Origin: Micrasema longulum
Lineage: Eukaryota > Arthropoda > Insecta > Trichoptera > Brachycentridae
Assembly (NCBI GenBank): GCA_022494885.1
Contig: JAGVSM010003565.1
Location: 248,001-312,000 of the forward strand
Reading direction: 5' to 3'
DNA length: 64,000 nucleotides
Shown here one piece after another: positions 20,443 through 31,324 of the stretch; position 1 is the stretch's first letter; the number at the start of each line of letters is the position of its first letter. A model generated the notes under the pieces. It ran no database searches. It was not told the origin of the DNA and was given only the letters and a program-made list of their open reading frames with translations. The translations under genes and the position numbers were made by a program.

Positions 20443-21496
20443 TAGGGAAAGGGTGTACAAAATGACATGGATTCTTTTGTAAAATGAAAATAAAAAAAAT
20501 TGGTAACATATTTAGTAAAAAATCTCTTTGGTTCAAAATGTACACTATTTTTTAACATGATAGCACTGTTGTTGTAGGAAAAAATACAAATCTATCATAT
20601 AAAAATACAAAAATAAAAACATACTGCAAAAGACCGTTTTGCCCCACCGGGTGTACAAAATGTCATACGATATATACTTGGATGGGATGATTATTCACCA
20701 CTTTTTCAAAACAGAATTTATAAGTTATGAATATTAAAGAATTAAAATATTAAATCCACACTTCACAAACAAAAATCTTGTTTTTTTTATTTAAACCAGC
20801 ACATTCTGCATGAGCCCAGTTTCCACACTGCATGCATTTTAACCATGTTTCACCCGGCTTTGATCTCGTACATAACTCATTACAATAAATGCATGAGCAG
20901 TCATCTTCATCGTCTGTAAGTAGAAAACCTTCAGTGTCTGAATCGATAATTTTTTTTTTTACATATACCTTGTTTACACTTTTCCAGGATATGTTTTTTG
21001 TAACCTTTAGCTTTAGCCTGTGATATATTTGAAGTTGTATTCAAATAGCATTATTATTCTTATAAAGAAAAAAAAGTATTTAGTGGGGGAAAATGACATA
21101 GTATGTCATTTTACCCTACCAATACATATGTCGTTTTGCCCCACTACGTGAGTTTTTAAAAACATTAAAAAATATCATATTGCACTTTGTATATTTTATC
21201 AAAACTATAGTTTTTCATGAAGATTAACAATGACACAACATATCCTTTCAGTTTGTGTTATAGAATAATACAAATAAAATAATGATAATACCTTCGGTAT
21301 CCGCGCAACAAAAATATTATTTAATTTCATAAAGTAACCCGCAACACGTCCTCCTCGGGCGGTCGCCATAAGCGTCCTAAATATTGATGAGTATTTATGT
21401 GTCGTACCAGTGCTCATTCTTGTGCAGGTTCAAACACGACCAAGAGTTTGGTTTCTAAGATATGATTACTATGTCATTTTGTACACCCTTCCCCTA
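20443..21496 (-). mobile_element. 1.05-kb TIR transposon with TA target duplication
   Basis: Terminal inverted repeats GGGAAAGGGTGTACAAAATG (from 20445) and CATTTTGTACACCCTTCCCC (to 21494) differ at one position over 24 bp, and TA flanks both ends, the mark of Tc1/mariner/pogo-type insertion. Subterminal repeats of the type TTTTGCCCCAC and TGTCATTTT occur inside both ends. The interior has lost most of its gene. A minus-strand piece at 20750-20953 keeps a zinc-finger tail. It is inserted into a family B MITE. Confidence 0.8.
20750..20953 (-). pseudogene. Transposase C-terminal PHD-like zinc finger remnant
   Basis: The minus-strand frame begins in an acidic stretch (IIDSDTEG...TDDEDD), then CSCIYCNELCTRSKPGE, TWLKCMQCGNWAHAECAG, then IFVCEVWI and a stop at 20750. 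The C-x2-C ... C-x2-C ... H-x4-C spacing with W-x-K-C-x2-C-x3-W-A-H is a PHD-type finger; the last CxxC is damaged (CEVW). Some pogo/Tigger-like transposases end with such a finger. No ATG and no DDE catalytic region remain. Confidence 0.65.
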
Positions 21497-21533
21497 TATC
21501 ACGGAGACTAGTGTGACATCACACAAGAGTTAA

Positions 21534-21740
21534 GAAAGAGACTGCCGGCCCAAGCGGGTAACTTTATTTTTGTAGAGCGTCGTCTTTATTATTCATACGG
21601 TTGACGGTCTCTTTCTTACTCCCGAAGTATTTTAACTGCATATAAATACGAGTATACATTCTTAAATTTGCATTTTTATCCAGATGCCTCTTTGTCCAGG
21701 CGGATGAAGAATACCTATACCTAGGTGTGAAATAGAACCA
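21534..21740 (+). repeat. Family B flank
   Basis: GAAAGAGACTGCCGGCCC, GTAGAGCGTCGTCTT, GACGGTCTCTTTCTTAC and GATGCCTCTTTGTCCAGG; the same order occurs at 6756-6860 and in the split copy 7491-7588 plus 9092-9110. The AAGAAAGAGAC and GTCTCTTTCTT elements are inverted relative to each other. Confidence 0.7.
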
Positions 21741-21842
21741 TAACATTGGAAGAGTATTTTCTAAAATAGAGGTGCATACTGAGAAACCAGCTCATACCAC
21801 AATTAATACAGTCCTAACAAATGATATATTTATAGATTTATA

Positions 21843-22010
21843 TTATAATAGCTTTTACCCGGCTTCGCTCGCGAGGTATTAGGGATAAATTAGTTAATTA
21901 TTTGGTTTTGTCGTTTATCAATATGAATTTTCCCGATGGAATTTATAGGGACAAAAAGTAGCCTGCATCGATTGCCGGTCATAACTATTACTATGCAAAA
22001 AAAATCTGTT
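21843..22010 (+). repeat. Repeat family G (CCGGCTTCGCTCGCG), copy 1
   Basis: ACCCGGCTTCGCTCGCGAGG opens a segment ending with TATGCAAAAAAAATCTG. It parallels 22956-23155 (AATTTTCCCGGGAG, AAAGTAGC, TATGCAAAAAAAACACG). The CGGCTTCGCTCGCG text is a very common interspersed repeat in insects. Confidence 0.7.
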
Positions 22011-22955
22011 TCAGTATTAATTGTGTCAATCAATTTTGAAGTACGGTATAATCGGTTGGGGTGGTGCGGGTGACACAGTTTTACATAGTGTATTTGTTGC
22101 ACAAAAATCCATAATTAAAATAATAATCAGTCCCGATACAGACATCTACTGAAGAAATATTCCACAAATCACAACTTTTGACACCAAAACAATTATACGC
22201 TAAACTATACTCACTTACAGATTCAAAAACTACTCTTACTCAAATGAAAGACATAACTCCTACAATACATCACATACAAATAATATAATCACTAGATCCT
22301 TAACACAAAGACAACTCAAACAAATACAAACTAATACCACTTTCTGACAAAGGGATTTTGAGTATTATTAAATTAAAATCTATAGCCTACTTCCACTATC
22401 TATTTTTTTTATTATTTTTTTTTTTAAATATATATTTGGACCCCTGTATTTAGTAGCCTTACGTGTCATGTACAAGGCTAAGGTACTCGGATAAAATCGT
22501 TTTTGTTTGTCTTAGAAATGGGATGTTCGATCACTGATTGTCCAAATCTATTAAAACAATTAGTAACGAGAAAATGTTTAAAAGGGCTATAAAAAAATGG
22601 ATAGTGGAGCTAGGTAGAAGTAAAATGGATAGTCTCATTCGCCCAAACTAATTTTGAATCAACCGCTCCACAAGTGCATAGCTTAGGTTAGGTTATTGTT
22701 ATTTTCATTGTGCGTTTTGTAATATAAATAATATAGATGTTCATATATACCTAGTTTTTAAAACAGTGAATATTTTGTTAATTATCTCTGTTTATTAAGT
22801 TAGTCTTCTTTGTTTATTCTCTAATGTAAAAACATTTCAAAAAAGTATATTGTTAAGTGTCCTCGCACGGGTAACCCTAGTGAGGTCACATTATTTTTAT
22901 TATTAATTATAGTTTGTAAGAGAAAAATATGCATAATAAATAAATAAAAAATAGA
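22010..22955 (+). mobile_element. LINE C-terminal region with 3' UTR
   Basis: Plus strand: QSILKYGIIGWGGAGDTVL, AQKSIIKIII, frameshift, QLYAKLYSLTDSKTT and, farther on, FKRAIKKWIVELGR with a stop near 22650. The ...YGI-GWGGA... and K-IIK-I text is the post-RT segment of a Jockey/CR1-like ORF2. The 3' UTR ends in AATAAATAAATAAAAAA near 22945. ATTAATT is present on both sides (about 22014 and 22960) and may be the target duplication. Confidence 0.8.
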
Positions 22956-23155
22956 AGAATTAATTTTCCACTAGCAATTTTCCCGGGAGAGCGATATTTT
23001 TTTCGGGATGAAAAGTAGCATATTGCACCGTTCAGCTTTCCGGCTATCCGTATGCAAAAAAAACACGTTGATCGGTTTCTCCGTTTCGACGTTAAGGAAA
23101 CACAAACTAACAGACAAACGCACTTTCGTATTTATAATATAAGTATAGATTGATA
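22956..23155 (+). repeat. Repeat family G, copy 2
   Basis: AATTTTCCCGGGAGAGCG, TTGATCGGTTTCTCCG and the terminal TTCGTATTTATAATATAAGT are typical of the 3' end of this insect repeat. Confidence 0.7.
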
Positions 23156-23348
23156 TCGGGATATCTTGTCGCTGAGAGTAGGTACGTACATAAGCATCTT
23201 AAAAAAAACAAAATGTTCATTATGTTATGTGTACAAAATTATGACTGTAGGTACTCTTTTACTTTTATTTTAATCTTAATTAAAACTAATGTCCGAGCAC
23301 CCAATGACAAACTATTGTTTAATAGTTTATCGGAACAAAATTTATGTT

Positions 23349-23640
23349 TTAATACTTTATTTTTTTCTTGAATTTATTTAATAAATCACATAATCGTAGT
23401 TTTGAAAAAATATTTGAAATAGATGTAGAAAAATCAATTGTATTATCGAAATCAATATGTATTGCTGAGTCCATACAAAAAGCGACATGTTTTGCCTCGA
23501 TAGTTGTGACGTCAAGATGACGATAAATAAAACGGTCACAAACAAAGTTCGAAATTCACACGAACCATGACGTATTAGGGGCATGACCAATGCAATGGAC
23601 TGTTTTCGCCGCAATTCAAAATTATAAATTTAATTTATGG
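23349..23640 (-). repeat. Repeat family H with a 41-codon ORF
   Basis: Read on the minus strand, GAACTTTGTTTGTGACCG, GTCATCTTGACGTCACAA and ATGTCGCTTTTTGTATGGAC match 50781-50940 on the plus strand. Downstream of the shared part an ORF starts at 23474 (MDSAIHIDFDNTIDFSTSIS...) and stops at 23349. That peptide resembles the one encoded at 52876-53019. It may be the 5' region plus the start of the first ORF of a transposon. Confidence 0.5.
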
Positions 23641-24335
23641 TAATTTTTTTTTTTGTTTGACTTTTTCATAAACCCTTAAAAACCGTGATATTTTCATATT
23701 AGCTCTAATAGCCAATGTAAAAATATAGGTGTATTTGTTAACTTAGGTGTATTTCCCTTATAGTATTATGAACTCCACGCTAACTAACAGACGAGCTTAA
23801 ATAATTTTAAACAGCCAACGCATCCCGAAAAAATGTCGCCAATGACCATCACAATAAAAATGTATTTTACGACATAATAAAAAACGTAAAAAAACCACAG
23901 CTGCTTCGCCACAAAGCAAACGGCACGAGCCATTGCTAATCTATATCCAATCTTCCTTTATTGTCTCTGGACATGTGGTGTCATCTGTCGTCGACTGGCG
24001 AAAACTACATATTATTATAAAATACTTATCACTATTATTTCTGTTGCTTGGTTCTAAAATGGCCAATGTCGTAAATCACAACATTACAGGATTTTGTGGC
24101 GTTATAATAAACTGTGAGGAATTTAAAACTATTATAAATTAAAAAACACCACCCCATGTTGTCGGGTTTCCGGCATAAATTGGAAACTATAATTTTTCGA
24201 AAAATGAGATGTCTTCATAAATGGCATCAAATGAGCTTTGTTTTTTTTTTTATTCATTCAAAATTACACTCGTTTAAATATTAATGAACTTATTAAAGTT
24301 TTAAAAATAAAATAATCTGATATGAATATTGAAAT
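23641..24335. other. No recognised gene
   Basis: Mixed composition; a 69-codon plus-strand ORF at 23933-24142 has no recognisable features. No repeat partner seen. Confidence 0.4.
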
Positions 24336-24660
24336 ACTTCTTCTTCTTCAGCCTTATTCTCTTCACTGCTGGATTGCTCTGGATTGCTCTGGAGGCCTCT
24401 TCCAACCGTCTCCATTCCTTCCTATCACCCGCTTTCATCATCCACGTTTTACCGGCAATAGAGGCAATGTCGTCGACCTATCTTTTCGGCGGCTTTCCAT
24501 GGTCTCCACTTTATTATTCTGGGTGTCCACCTGCCTTCATTTTGTCTCGCCAAGTGTCCTGCCCATTGCCATTTCAATTTCGCTGCACAATCCATGATAT
24601 TCACAACTCCGGTTCGGCGCCTTATTTTTTCATTTCTCACTGTCTCTTAGACAAACACCG
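24336..24660 (-). mobile_element. LINE C-terminal fragment (GRPQKRWVDD type), copy 2
   Basis: Minus strand: MRNEKIRRRTGVVNIMD, AAKLKWQWAGHLARQNEG, RWTPRIIKWRPW, then a small deletion that damages the GRPQKRW motif, then DDIASIAGKT-like text. It is close kin of 9668-9985, and the same GAAGAAGAAG tail sits at 24340-24350. Plus-strand ORFs here are shadows. Confidence 0.85.
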
Positions 24661-25399
24661 AGCATCTGTCTTTCCATGGATCGTTGCGTGCATTTTAATT
24701 TCTGGCTACTTTTTTGTGTTACAGACATGGTTTCTAATCCGTATGTTGTCACCGGCAATATTCACGATTCATATACTTGTCTTTTTAAGCATATAGGGAC
24801 TTTTTTATTTTTTAAAATAGATTTTAGTTTGCCTTGTAATTAAGTTATTTAGTATCGAAATACAAATTAAACAAATTTAGATTCATACATAATCAAATAT
24901 ACAAAATAATATTATCATTGAAATCGAGAGAAAAATAAAAAATGTAAAAACATAAATGAAATGATAATTAAAATATGGTTTCTAGAAACTCGCTCTATAC
25001 TATGGTATCAAATAAGTAACAAATAATATGCCAAATAATAGTAAGTACTAAATTAAATACAAAATACAAATATAATACAAAAATACATAGTGAAATAACA
25101 TTAAGATATATAAAAAGCAAAGAAAAGTATGGAAGGAAAGCAAAAAAGTCACTTTTGGCTAATTAATTTCTCCTACTTCCGCTAAAGTAAATAAAAACAT
25201 TTCAGATTTTATAAATAGAAAAAATATTAAACTTGCCATTTTATTTGAATTGTTGACTTGGGATAAGCTTATAACTTTAGAAGTGCAATATTTGACAACT
25301 AGTAAAATGTAGTTACCACCTTGTGCTAGAAATCCGGCGATATGTGTGTACTCGTATACATAAATTTGTTAAAATGTATGTTTTTTAAACATATAGAGG
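24661..25399. other. AT-rich stretch without recognised gene
   Basis: From 24790 onward it is very A-rich with simple AAATA-type sequence, like a LINE 3' UTR on the minus strand, but no diagnostic ORF is attached. Confidence 0.4.
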
Positions 25400-25685
25400 A
25401 ATTAGTTTATCTGGAAAGTATGTTTACAAGGGATGAAATGACTTAGAAAGATATTAAAAGAAAGGTGAGTGCCGGGAGCAGAGTGAACGGTGCACTTAAA
25501 TCAATCTTGGCAAATAAATGTTTATCGCAAGAGACAAAATAAGTCGTTTACATTGGAGTCCTGGTGCCGACCCTGATATATGGGAGCGAAGTATGGACTA
25601 GGAAAAACGGGGATAGTGGGCTGAATGCTGTCGAAATGCGATCTCTCAGGCGAATGTCCGGTAAAACTATGTGATCCGTAGGTTA
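25400..25685 (+). mobile_element. RTE-type LINE, post-RT fragment
   Basis: Plus strand: EELVYLESMFTRDEMT, stop, KDIKRKVSAGSRVNGALKSI, LANKCLSQETK, GVLVPTLIYGSEVWTRKNG, NAVEMRSLRRMSGKTM. It continues the same ORF region as 39480-39600. It ends abruptly at about 25680 where (TTTA)n-rich text begins. Confidence 0.88.
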
Positions 25686-26439
25686 TTTATTTATTTGTTT
25701 ATATAGATCAACAGTTCAAAGAACCTTTTATAATAAAAAGTTTTACAGAAATAATCACAGGAGTGAAAAATTTATTATGTAATATATAATATGAAATAAA
25801 GTTGAATAATTGAAACTAAACAATTAAGTGAAAGTAAAATATTTAAAAGAAAACAGCAAAAAAGTAAAAAAAGAAACAACATATCTAAGATGACAAGTAA
25901 AAGATAACAATAAACGTGAGAAAATCGTATGTTCTAAATATAAATATAACAAAGCGAAATTGAGAATAATTTAACACAGACATAAAGTGGCTAGTATTAA
26001 GCTAGGTAATGATAAAAAAGAAAAATAATGATACAATAATATTTTATAAATAATACGTTTTTTTAGAGCAATATGAAAACTTAAATAATCTTAATAACAC
26101 CATTATTTTATCAGTTGGTTGGAAGAAGTTGGAATTTGGCAATAAATCTACAAATGTACAATTGATATATTAAGAAATAAACAAAAATACGTATCCAAGA
26201 AAACAAAGTTAAATTTGAAAATATATATTTTTAATAAATTCATTCCTTTTCTAAAAAATAACGAGTGAGATTACATTTTAATGCATTAAGAGAGTTTGAT
26301 TGAAAATATCAAATATTTGTTCGAACTTATTTCCATACTTATGTATCCTGGATATAGGTGAATGCATTTCCAAGTTGGTACGATAATTATTGTTACAATA
26401 AAATAATTATTTGTAAGGCGATGAGCAGAATAGACAAAA
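25686..26439. other. AT-rich stretch with LINE-tail-like pieces
   Basis: Begins TTATTTATTTATTTG and is A/T-rich. Near 26112, TTGGTTGGAAGAAGTTGGAA and TTGGCAATAA match the LINE tails at 19.6 and 46.5 kb, so another 3' end of that family is likely (about 26105-26165). Confidence 0.45.
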
Positions 26440-26545
26440 TCAACGTTAGTTTGGACATGTAGAGCGAATGTTGAAGGATGCAGAAATAGAGTAAGACCGA
26501 AAAAGACATGGCATGACCAAATCTAACAAATACTTAAAAATAGAC
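26440..26545 (+). mobile_element. RTE-type LINE fragment
   Basis: Degenerate FGHVERMLKDAEI-like text followed by RPKKTWHDQI and QILKID. Short, with frame breaks; same region as 26850-26990. Confidence 0.6.
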
Positions 26546-26723
26546 ACTGTAATTTTAAATGAAAATTGTATTTTTACTATAATGGTATACAAATTGTAAG
26601 CACTAGGAAGCATTTTTTATCTTAAGCTACTGTTTTTAGCATACTCACTTATATCTGACCTTTTTTTATCTTTTCATCTATAATTGTTAAAATAATTAAA
26701 TACATTTAGAAATATTAACATTT

Positions 26724-27140
26724 ATGCTTACCGAACGCTATCAAAATGCGATCTGAGTGGCAAACGTATGATAAAACGATGTATGATAGGTGCACAAATG
26801 TCGAGATCCTTGCATTATATCGACCAAATAAAAAAAATACTGTTGCATTGGTTTGGACATCTAGAGCGACTGGACAGCGAAGGAACGGCTAAAAGGATAA
26901 ACTTTACGATGGGAATGTTCATGGTTCCAGAAAACCGGAAAGACCAAGAAAAACATGGCACGACCAAATCTAGCAAATACTTAAAGATTCACTTGTCAAA
27001 AGTCGGAATAGTCGCGCGCCTGCATGAGAAGATGTATAAATGTAGAGGAAACGAGATCTGTATGCAAATACAGAGTGGTATGGCGTTCTATCATCTTTGC
27101 CTACCCTTACGGGGAAACGGCGTGATGGTTTGTTTGTGGA
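26724..27140 (+). mobile_element. RTE-type LINE 3' end, long fragment
   Basis: Plus strand ORF 26768-27217 covers much of it: MIKRCMIGAQMSRSLHYID, LLHWFGHLERLDSEGTAKRI, then frameshifts to RPKKTWHDQI, VKSRNSRA, MNVEETRSVCKYRVVWRS, and the end ILSAYPYGETA-like with the stop at 27123. Ends GGTTTGTTTGTGG (TTTG-type tail). The RT core is absent. Confidence 0.88.
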
Positions 27141-27201
27141 TGTTTTTTAATATTCGCATGACAGCATTTAATGGCTCAGTGGAATGTCTAATTCAACTAT
27201 T

Positions 27202-27420
27202 TCGTCGCTTTAGTTAGTTTTTGTCTAACAGACTAAAACACAAATCGGCAGAAATATAGCTTTAAAGCGTTTTAAAGAAAAAGTCATAAATTATGACCAC
27301 ATCTTAAGAAAAAAATCGCTAAAAAACTCCTTTTTTAAAAAGCTTTTTTTTTTTCATCAAATTTTCATTTCATTTTTCGTAAAAAGTGGTATGCTGAACA
27401 AAAACGAACTAAAGCGACGA
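27202..27420. mobile_element. MITE with 21-bp TIR (TCGTCGCTTTAGTT), copy 1
   Basis: Left TCGTCGCTTTAGTTAGTTTT (27202) and right AAAACGAACTAAAGCGACGA (to 27420) are inverted with one mismatch. The interior includes AAACACAAATCGGCAGAAAT, which recurs at the window end (63.93 kb). 219 bp, no coding capacity. It lies just beyond the RTE tail. Confidence 0.75.
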
Positions 27421-27469
27421 TTTGGCGGCGATAAATAGACAATATAATAAATAATTCACCTCACTATAA

Positions 27470-28095
27470 TGTAAGTGTTAATAGACTAGAAAAGGTCCAA
27501 CAAAAAAGTTTAAAGCAGGTCAACTACCGGTTAAACATTAACTTCTCTAACTGTGCTGAAACTATGCAGTACCATGAAATTCTCTTAACAATCGAAGAAT
27601 AATGTTAAACCATTGAGTATATAGTATATCGATGTGTATACTCTAAGGTTAGACCAGTTATTTTTATTCAAATCAATAAATAATAAAATTGATTCTCCTA
27701 ACCTATTTGAAAGACTTCCATTCCGTGTGCCATCTAGACCGACAAGACGATATCTTTTTTTTACACAGAAAACGCGTCAACAAACTATTTGAAACAATCT
27801 ACCTAGAATATGCGTCCAATATAACAATAGATTTACCGAGGCTGATATTTTTTGTGACAATGTATGTAAATTTAGGTCAAAAATCATAGAAATTTTGAGA
27901 GAAGCAGATATTTAACTTTATCATTATAAATATATTTTTTATTTACATTTATTTTACATTTATTATTTTTAACATGATTTAAATTATTGTATTAAGTATA
28001 AACATTTGTTTTGTGTGTATATAACTAATATACAAAGAAATTGTCAATATTTGTGTACATACATACTGTTGTTTACCCAATAAAATAAATAATTA
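27470..28095 (+). mobile_element. Jockey/CR1-like LINE C-terminal region and 3' UTR
   Basis: Plus strand: VNRLEKVQQKSLKQVNY, CAETMQYHEILLTIEE, later NLFERLPFRVPSRPTRRYLF, RQQTI, stop, RICVQYNNRFTEADIFC, FRSKIIEILREADI, stop near 27914. This is the characteristic ...RLE-VQ...VPSR-TR...YN...DIF...F+ tail. The UTR ends CCCAATAAAATAAATAA. Its 3' part is duplicated at 10248-10530. Confidence 0.85.
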
Positions 28096-28320
28096 ATTCT
28101 TTCAATTTTCTGTCTCTTTCATACAATATTGTATTATATAAATAGCAACGCGTGTAATTATAAGTTAGTTAAATTCCTGACGATGAGGTAGTAACCTCGA
28201 AACCGGTCGAAGTGTAATAGTAAAAAATAAAAAAAATTAAGTGGTTTATACAAATTTATAAACAAATACGTATAAAATGTCATACCCCAAAGTGAAAAAT
28301 GTTTTTGATAACAATAATAA
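28096..28320 (+). mobile_element. Penelope-like element 3' tail, solo copy
   Basis: About 200 bp nearly identical to the tail behind the Penelope-like ORF (38815-38995): CAATTTTCTGTCTCTTTCAT, AATAGCAACGCGTGTAATTA, then CCTGACGATGAGGTAG, TAACCTCGAAACCGGTCG and AAGTGGTTTATACAAATTT. No ORF precedes it here, so it is a 5'-truncated or solo terminal unit. Confidence 0.75.
28177..28213 (+). ncRNA. Hammerhead-ribozyme-like motif, copy 1
   Basis: CTGACGA (matches CUGANGA), one extra T, a GAGGT/ACCTC stem with AGTA loop, then GAAA and a palindromic ACCGGT followed by C, giving a GUC cleavage triplet. All core bases expected of a hammerhead are present. The stem III palindrome would be too short to close alone, as in dimer-acting retroelement hammerheads. 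Catalysis is not shown. Confidence 0.5.
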
Positions 28321-29239
28321 ATAAGTAAATGTTTAGAATCATTGTTTTACTCAGATTATTGGTACGTATTGGACTGTCTACATTGTGCAGCGTAGAATTA
28401 ATGTATAAATTTCATTTGTTTACCTAAAAAAGTAATCTATACGTCACTACTTATGATAACAAAACAAAAAGCCATGATATCATTTCGAGAATCGCATTTT
28501 TTTCCATGTTTACTTCGACAGAGAAAAATGTCCGGGCATGCTTTTAATCTGTCCGTTACCTATGTAAAGTGTACGAAATTAAGAATAGCCTGATTTGAAT
28601 ACAAATACAGGTATGGACGCCGGCTATCGGCAGCAGATAGAGTCGGCAATCCTTTGACGGAGTTGCCAATTAATAACTTACCTGGCCGTTGGTAGCCGTG
28701 CGTAATTAAAATCTTAAATCAAAGAACTGGAGACATTATTTACATAAAACAAAATCAACAAAGTATTGCAAGTTTCAAATGAATCGTGTCGTTACAAAAG
28801 GAAACAACCACCTACAGCAAAGGTCCCGTTCAGAAAACAACATATTGTAAGGTAGATAATATCGAGGTTTAACTGACAGAATGCAAGTCATTAACCTTTC
28901 CCTTAGTGTCCTAAATCATCCGCGCGTTACGGTGCTGTGTAGTCACTGCACATGCAAAAAATGAGAGATTTTAAATCGCAGAAGTGTAATATTCATCGGC
29001 AATTGCTTCAATTATTTATAGTTGAACTCAAAAGTGATGATATTTTTAATCTAATTGTTAAAAACATGAAAATACTCAGTGCGCGCAAAAGAACCGCCCC
29101 CAACGAAAGCTGAGCAGCTACCAACGCAGCTAACGGGCTTCTGGGAGAAGTACAAGAAACTTTGCTGTTCGCGCGTGCGACGCATAAAAATTGTCTCTCT
29201 CGCTCCCAAATATACCCGTATTATTGAGAGTGAGACGTA
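28321..29239. other. No recognised gene
   Basis: Relatively unrepeated. GC-richer patches occur near 28620-28700 (GACGCCGGCTATCGGCAGC) and 29080-29160 (GAACCGCCCCC). A minus-strand CAG|GTAAGT donor consensus is present near 28678-28686, but no coding frame abuts it. Confidence 0.45.
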
Positions 29240-29590
29240 AAGAGTGTACGATACAATTATTTATTTTTATTTATTTATTTACTTAAGTTAGTTAATATTA
29301 CATTGTATATTAACTAATATATTTACAATTATAACAAATACTTATTAAATATTTCTTACATAACTACATTATTACAATAAACATAACATTTTTTTTTAAA
29401 ATCCGTAAGTTTTCTTTCATTCTTCATACTTTCAGGCATCTCATCATACAGTTTTAACCCTTTATACATTAAGCTATTTTGTGATTTTGTTTTTTTCTTA
29501 AGTGGTAGTCTTCTCCTATTTCTATTTCTTGTCCTATATTTATGTACATTTCTATTTAATATAATTATACATTAGGATTACTCTTTTACT
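29240..29590 (-). mobile_element. LINE C-terminal fragment with poly(A)
   Basis: Minus strand: RTRNRNRRRLPLKKKTKSQN, SLMYKGLKLYDEMPESMKN, ERKLTDFKKKCY, followed by a 3' UTR ending at the (TTTA)n block 29260-29281. The G-x-K-LYD-x-x-P...F-KK pattern is a usual LINE ORF2 end. Confidence 0.75.
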
Positions 29591-29994
29591 GCGAAGGCAA
29601 CATGCGACACATTGGTTAACCTACTATTGTATTGGTGATATTTCCGATTTTGATAAAACGCTTTTTATGTTCTTAAATATAAAAAAAACACTTTTACCAA
29701 TACGTATTTGTATAAGGAAGGATTACCGAAAATCTCAACCCATAATTGATTATATTTATGGGGATATTTAAGTTATTAGATGCAATGTGTACTAGCTACA
29801 CATCACCGGGAAGGGAGAATTAAAACAAGTTCCGGGATAATCGCATTTAAAGCTTTTTTATTCTTTCATCGCATTATTTCTCCGACAATTTTTTTTTGAG
29901 CTTTGAAAAAGTAATCTTTATTCTAGGCAAAGCAGACAATTTTGAAATCAACATTTTGCACCTATATTTGAAATATATAAAGACCAACACATTA
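29591..29994. other. No recognised gene
   Basis: AT-rich; no ORF or partner repeat. Confidence 0.4.
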
Positions 29995-29999
29995 CAACC

Positions 30000-30240
30000 T
30001 AGATTAAGAACATTTTAGAGAAGTTAATGTAGAAGTTTGGGCATTTACAGAACTTATGACCTGTCATTGGCTGGTTCTGCCCATATTCGAACATCTATAT
30101 TCCTTCAATTCTTTCATCTTTTGTTGTTTGTGAAGTTAAAGAGCTGAAACATGTATTTATGCGGGTGAGATTCATCAAATGAATTATTTCACCGACATAC
30201 TAGGCAACGCCTGTAAAAGGTTTTTTTAATTTTTTTAATT
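30000..30240 (-). repeat. Repeat family A, reverse copy
   Basis: TTACAGAACTTATGACCTG, TCATTGGCTGGTTCTGCCC, AAAGAGCTGAAAC and ACTAGGCAACGCCTG are the reversed family A body. The AAGTGGCCACTT segment has been deleted (GGCTGGTT joins TCTGCCC). Confidence 0.8.
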
Positions 30241-30285
30241 AGATCAATTAGAATTAGAATCAATTAGAATTCAAATTAGATTAAT

Positions 30286-30960
30286 CTCAACAATGTTTGA
30301 ATATGTCCAAATGCTCGCAGACTGGCTGGATTTCCTCTCTAGGGATATTCATATTAAAATTTATTTCAACAGAGAGGGAAAACATTTTTGAGAAGGGGAT
30401 ATGGAAGTCTAGGCATTAACAGGGCTTATCACCTGTCATTGGCTGGTTTAAGTGGCCACTTTACACACTGTGTAACATTCACCATTCTGCCCATGTTTCG
30501 ACATCCACATTTCCTCAACTCTTCCATCTGTTGACCCTGTTTTCCGTCTCTGTTGAAATAAATTAAAATATGAATAACTCTCTAGGGAAGAAATCCAGCC
30601 AGTCTGCAAGCATTTGGACATACTCAAACATTGTTGAATTACTACCTGGTAAAAGAAGAAGTATAGAAATTGGAAAATTGTTTTCAGGCGTTGCCTAGTA
30701 GGTGATTTGTTTCAGCCGGATGAATCTCACCCACGTGATAAAGGTTTCAGCTCTTTTACTTCGCAAAAGTCAACAGATGGAAGAGTTGAGGAAATGTGGA
30801 TGTTGAAACATGGGCAGAATGGTGAATGTTTACACTGTGTGTAAAGTGGCCACTTAAATCAGCCAATGACAGGTCATAAGCCCTGTAAATGCCTAGACTT
30901 CTATATTCCCTTCTCAAAAATGTTTTTCCTCTATGTTGAAAAAAATTTAAATAGATTAAT
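30286..30960. mobile_element. Family A element with long inverted arms plus forward copy
   Basis: 30286-30642 is a compact element. The left arm CAACAATGTTTGAATATGTC... and right arm ...GACATACTCAAACATTGTTG are inverted over roughly 88 bp, through CTGGATTTCC and AGGGATATTCATATT. The body in between is family A in reverse, with AAGTGGCCACTT near its middle. From about 30643 the text continues (ACCTGGTAAAAGAAGAAG, TTTTCAGGCGTTGCCTAG) and runs into a forward body at 30790-30940. ORFs here on the minus strand are by-products. Confidence 0.8.
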
Positions 30961-31324
30961 CTCACCTGGGCTATTGTAATTCCATTAAAAAATGTCTTAA
31001 AAATGTTTTTTTTTTTAAATGAATGTAGCGAGTTTTGCTAATAAACGATTCACGTTTTAAACTACGACTGGACGGTGTATTGTTTGAGCTTATCTAGGTG
31101 CGTATCGAGTTATTGATAACTTGTGTTAGGTTATAATATGCATAAATACAATGAACACTTCTAAGTTTAAGCAGATTATTTGACGGTGTGGTCTATTTCA
31201 CACCAAGGTAAAAACCACACGACACGACGTGATAAAATAATAATGGGTGGATTGATATTTATTGTATTATAATTATTTAGTAAAGTAAAGACAAATTAGT
31301 CGTCCCGAAATTAAAGCTAAGGAA

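Larger units (their letters stand above)
19941..21533 (+). mobile_element. Family B MITE copy, split by a TA-flanked transposon
   Basis: The left end CTCTTTAAAGTCTATGGTT (19945) and the right end ACACAAGAG followed by TTAA (21530-21533) bound the copy. The body (TTCCTTTGCGTGCGGTGGTG, GTTCTATCTTCGTGCGCTC, TTTAAATCCAGCAGGGATAT) matches the 6.3-kb copy. The 20445-21494 element interrupts it at a TA. The left target site reads ATAA, presumably decayed TTAA. Confidence 0.75.

Noticed and set aside
28620..28700. Minus-strand exon ending at CAG|GTAAGT near 28.68 kb
   Set aside because: The donor consensus is good, but all adjacent frames close quickly and no acceptor or promoter context supports it.
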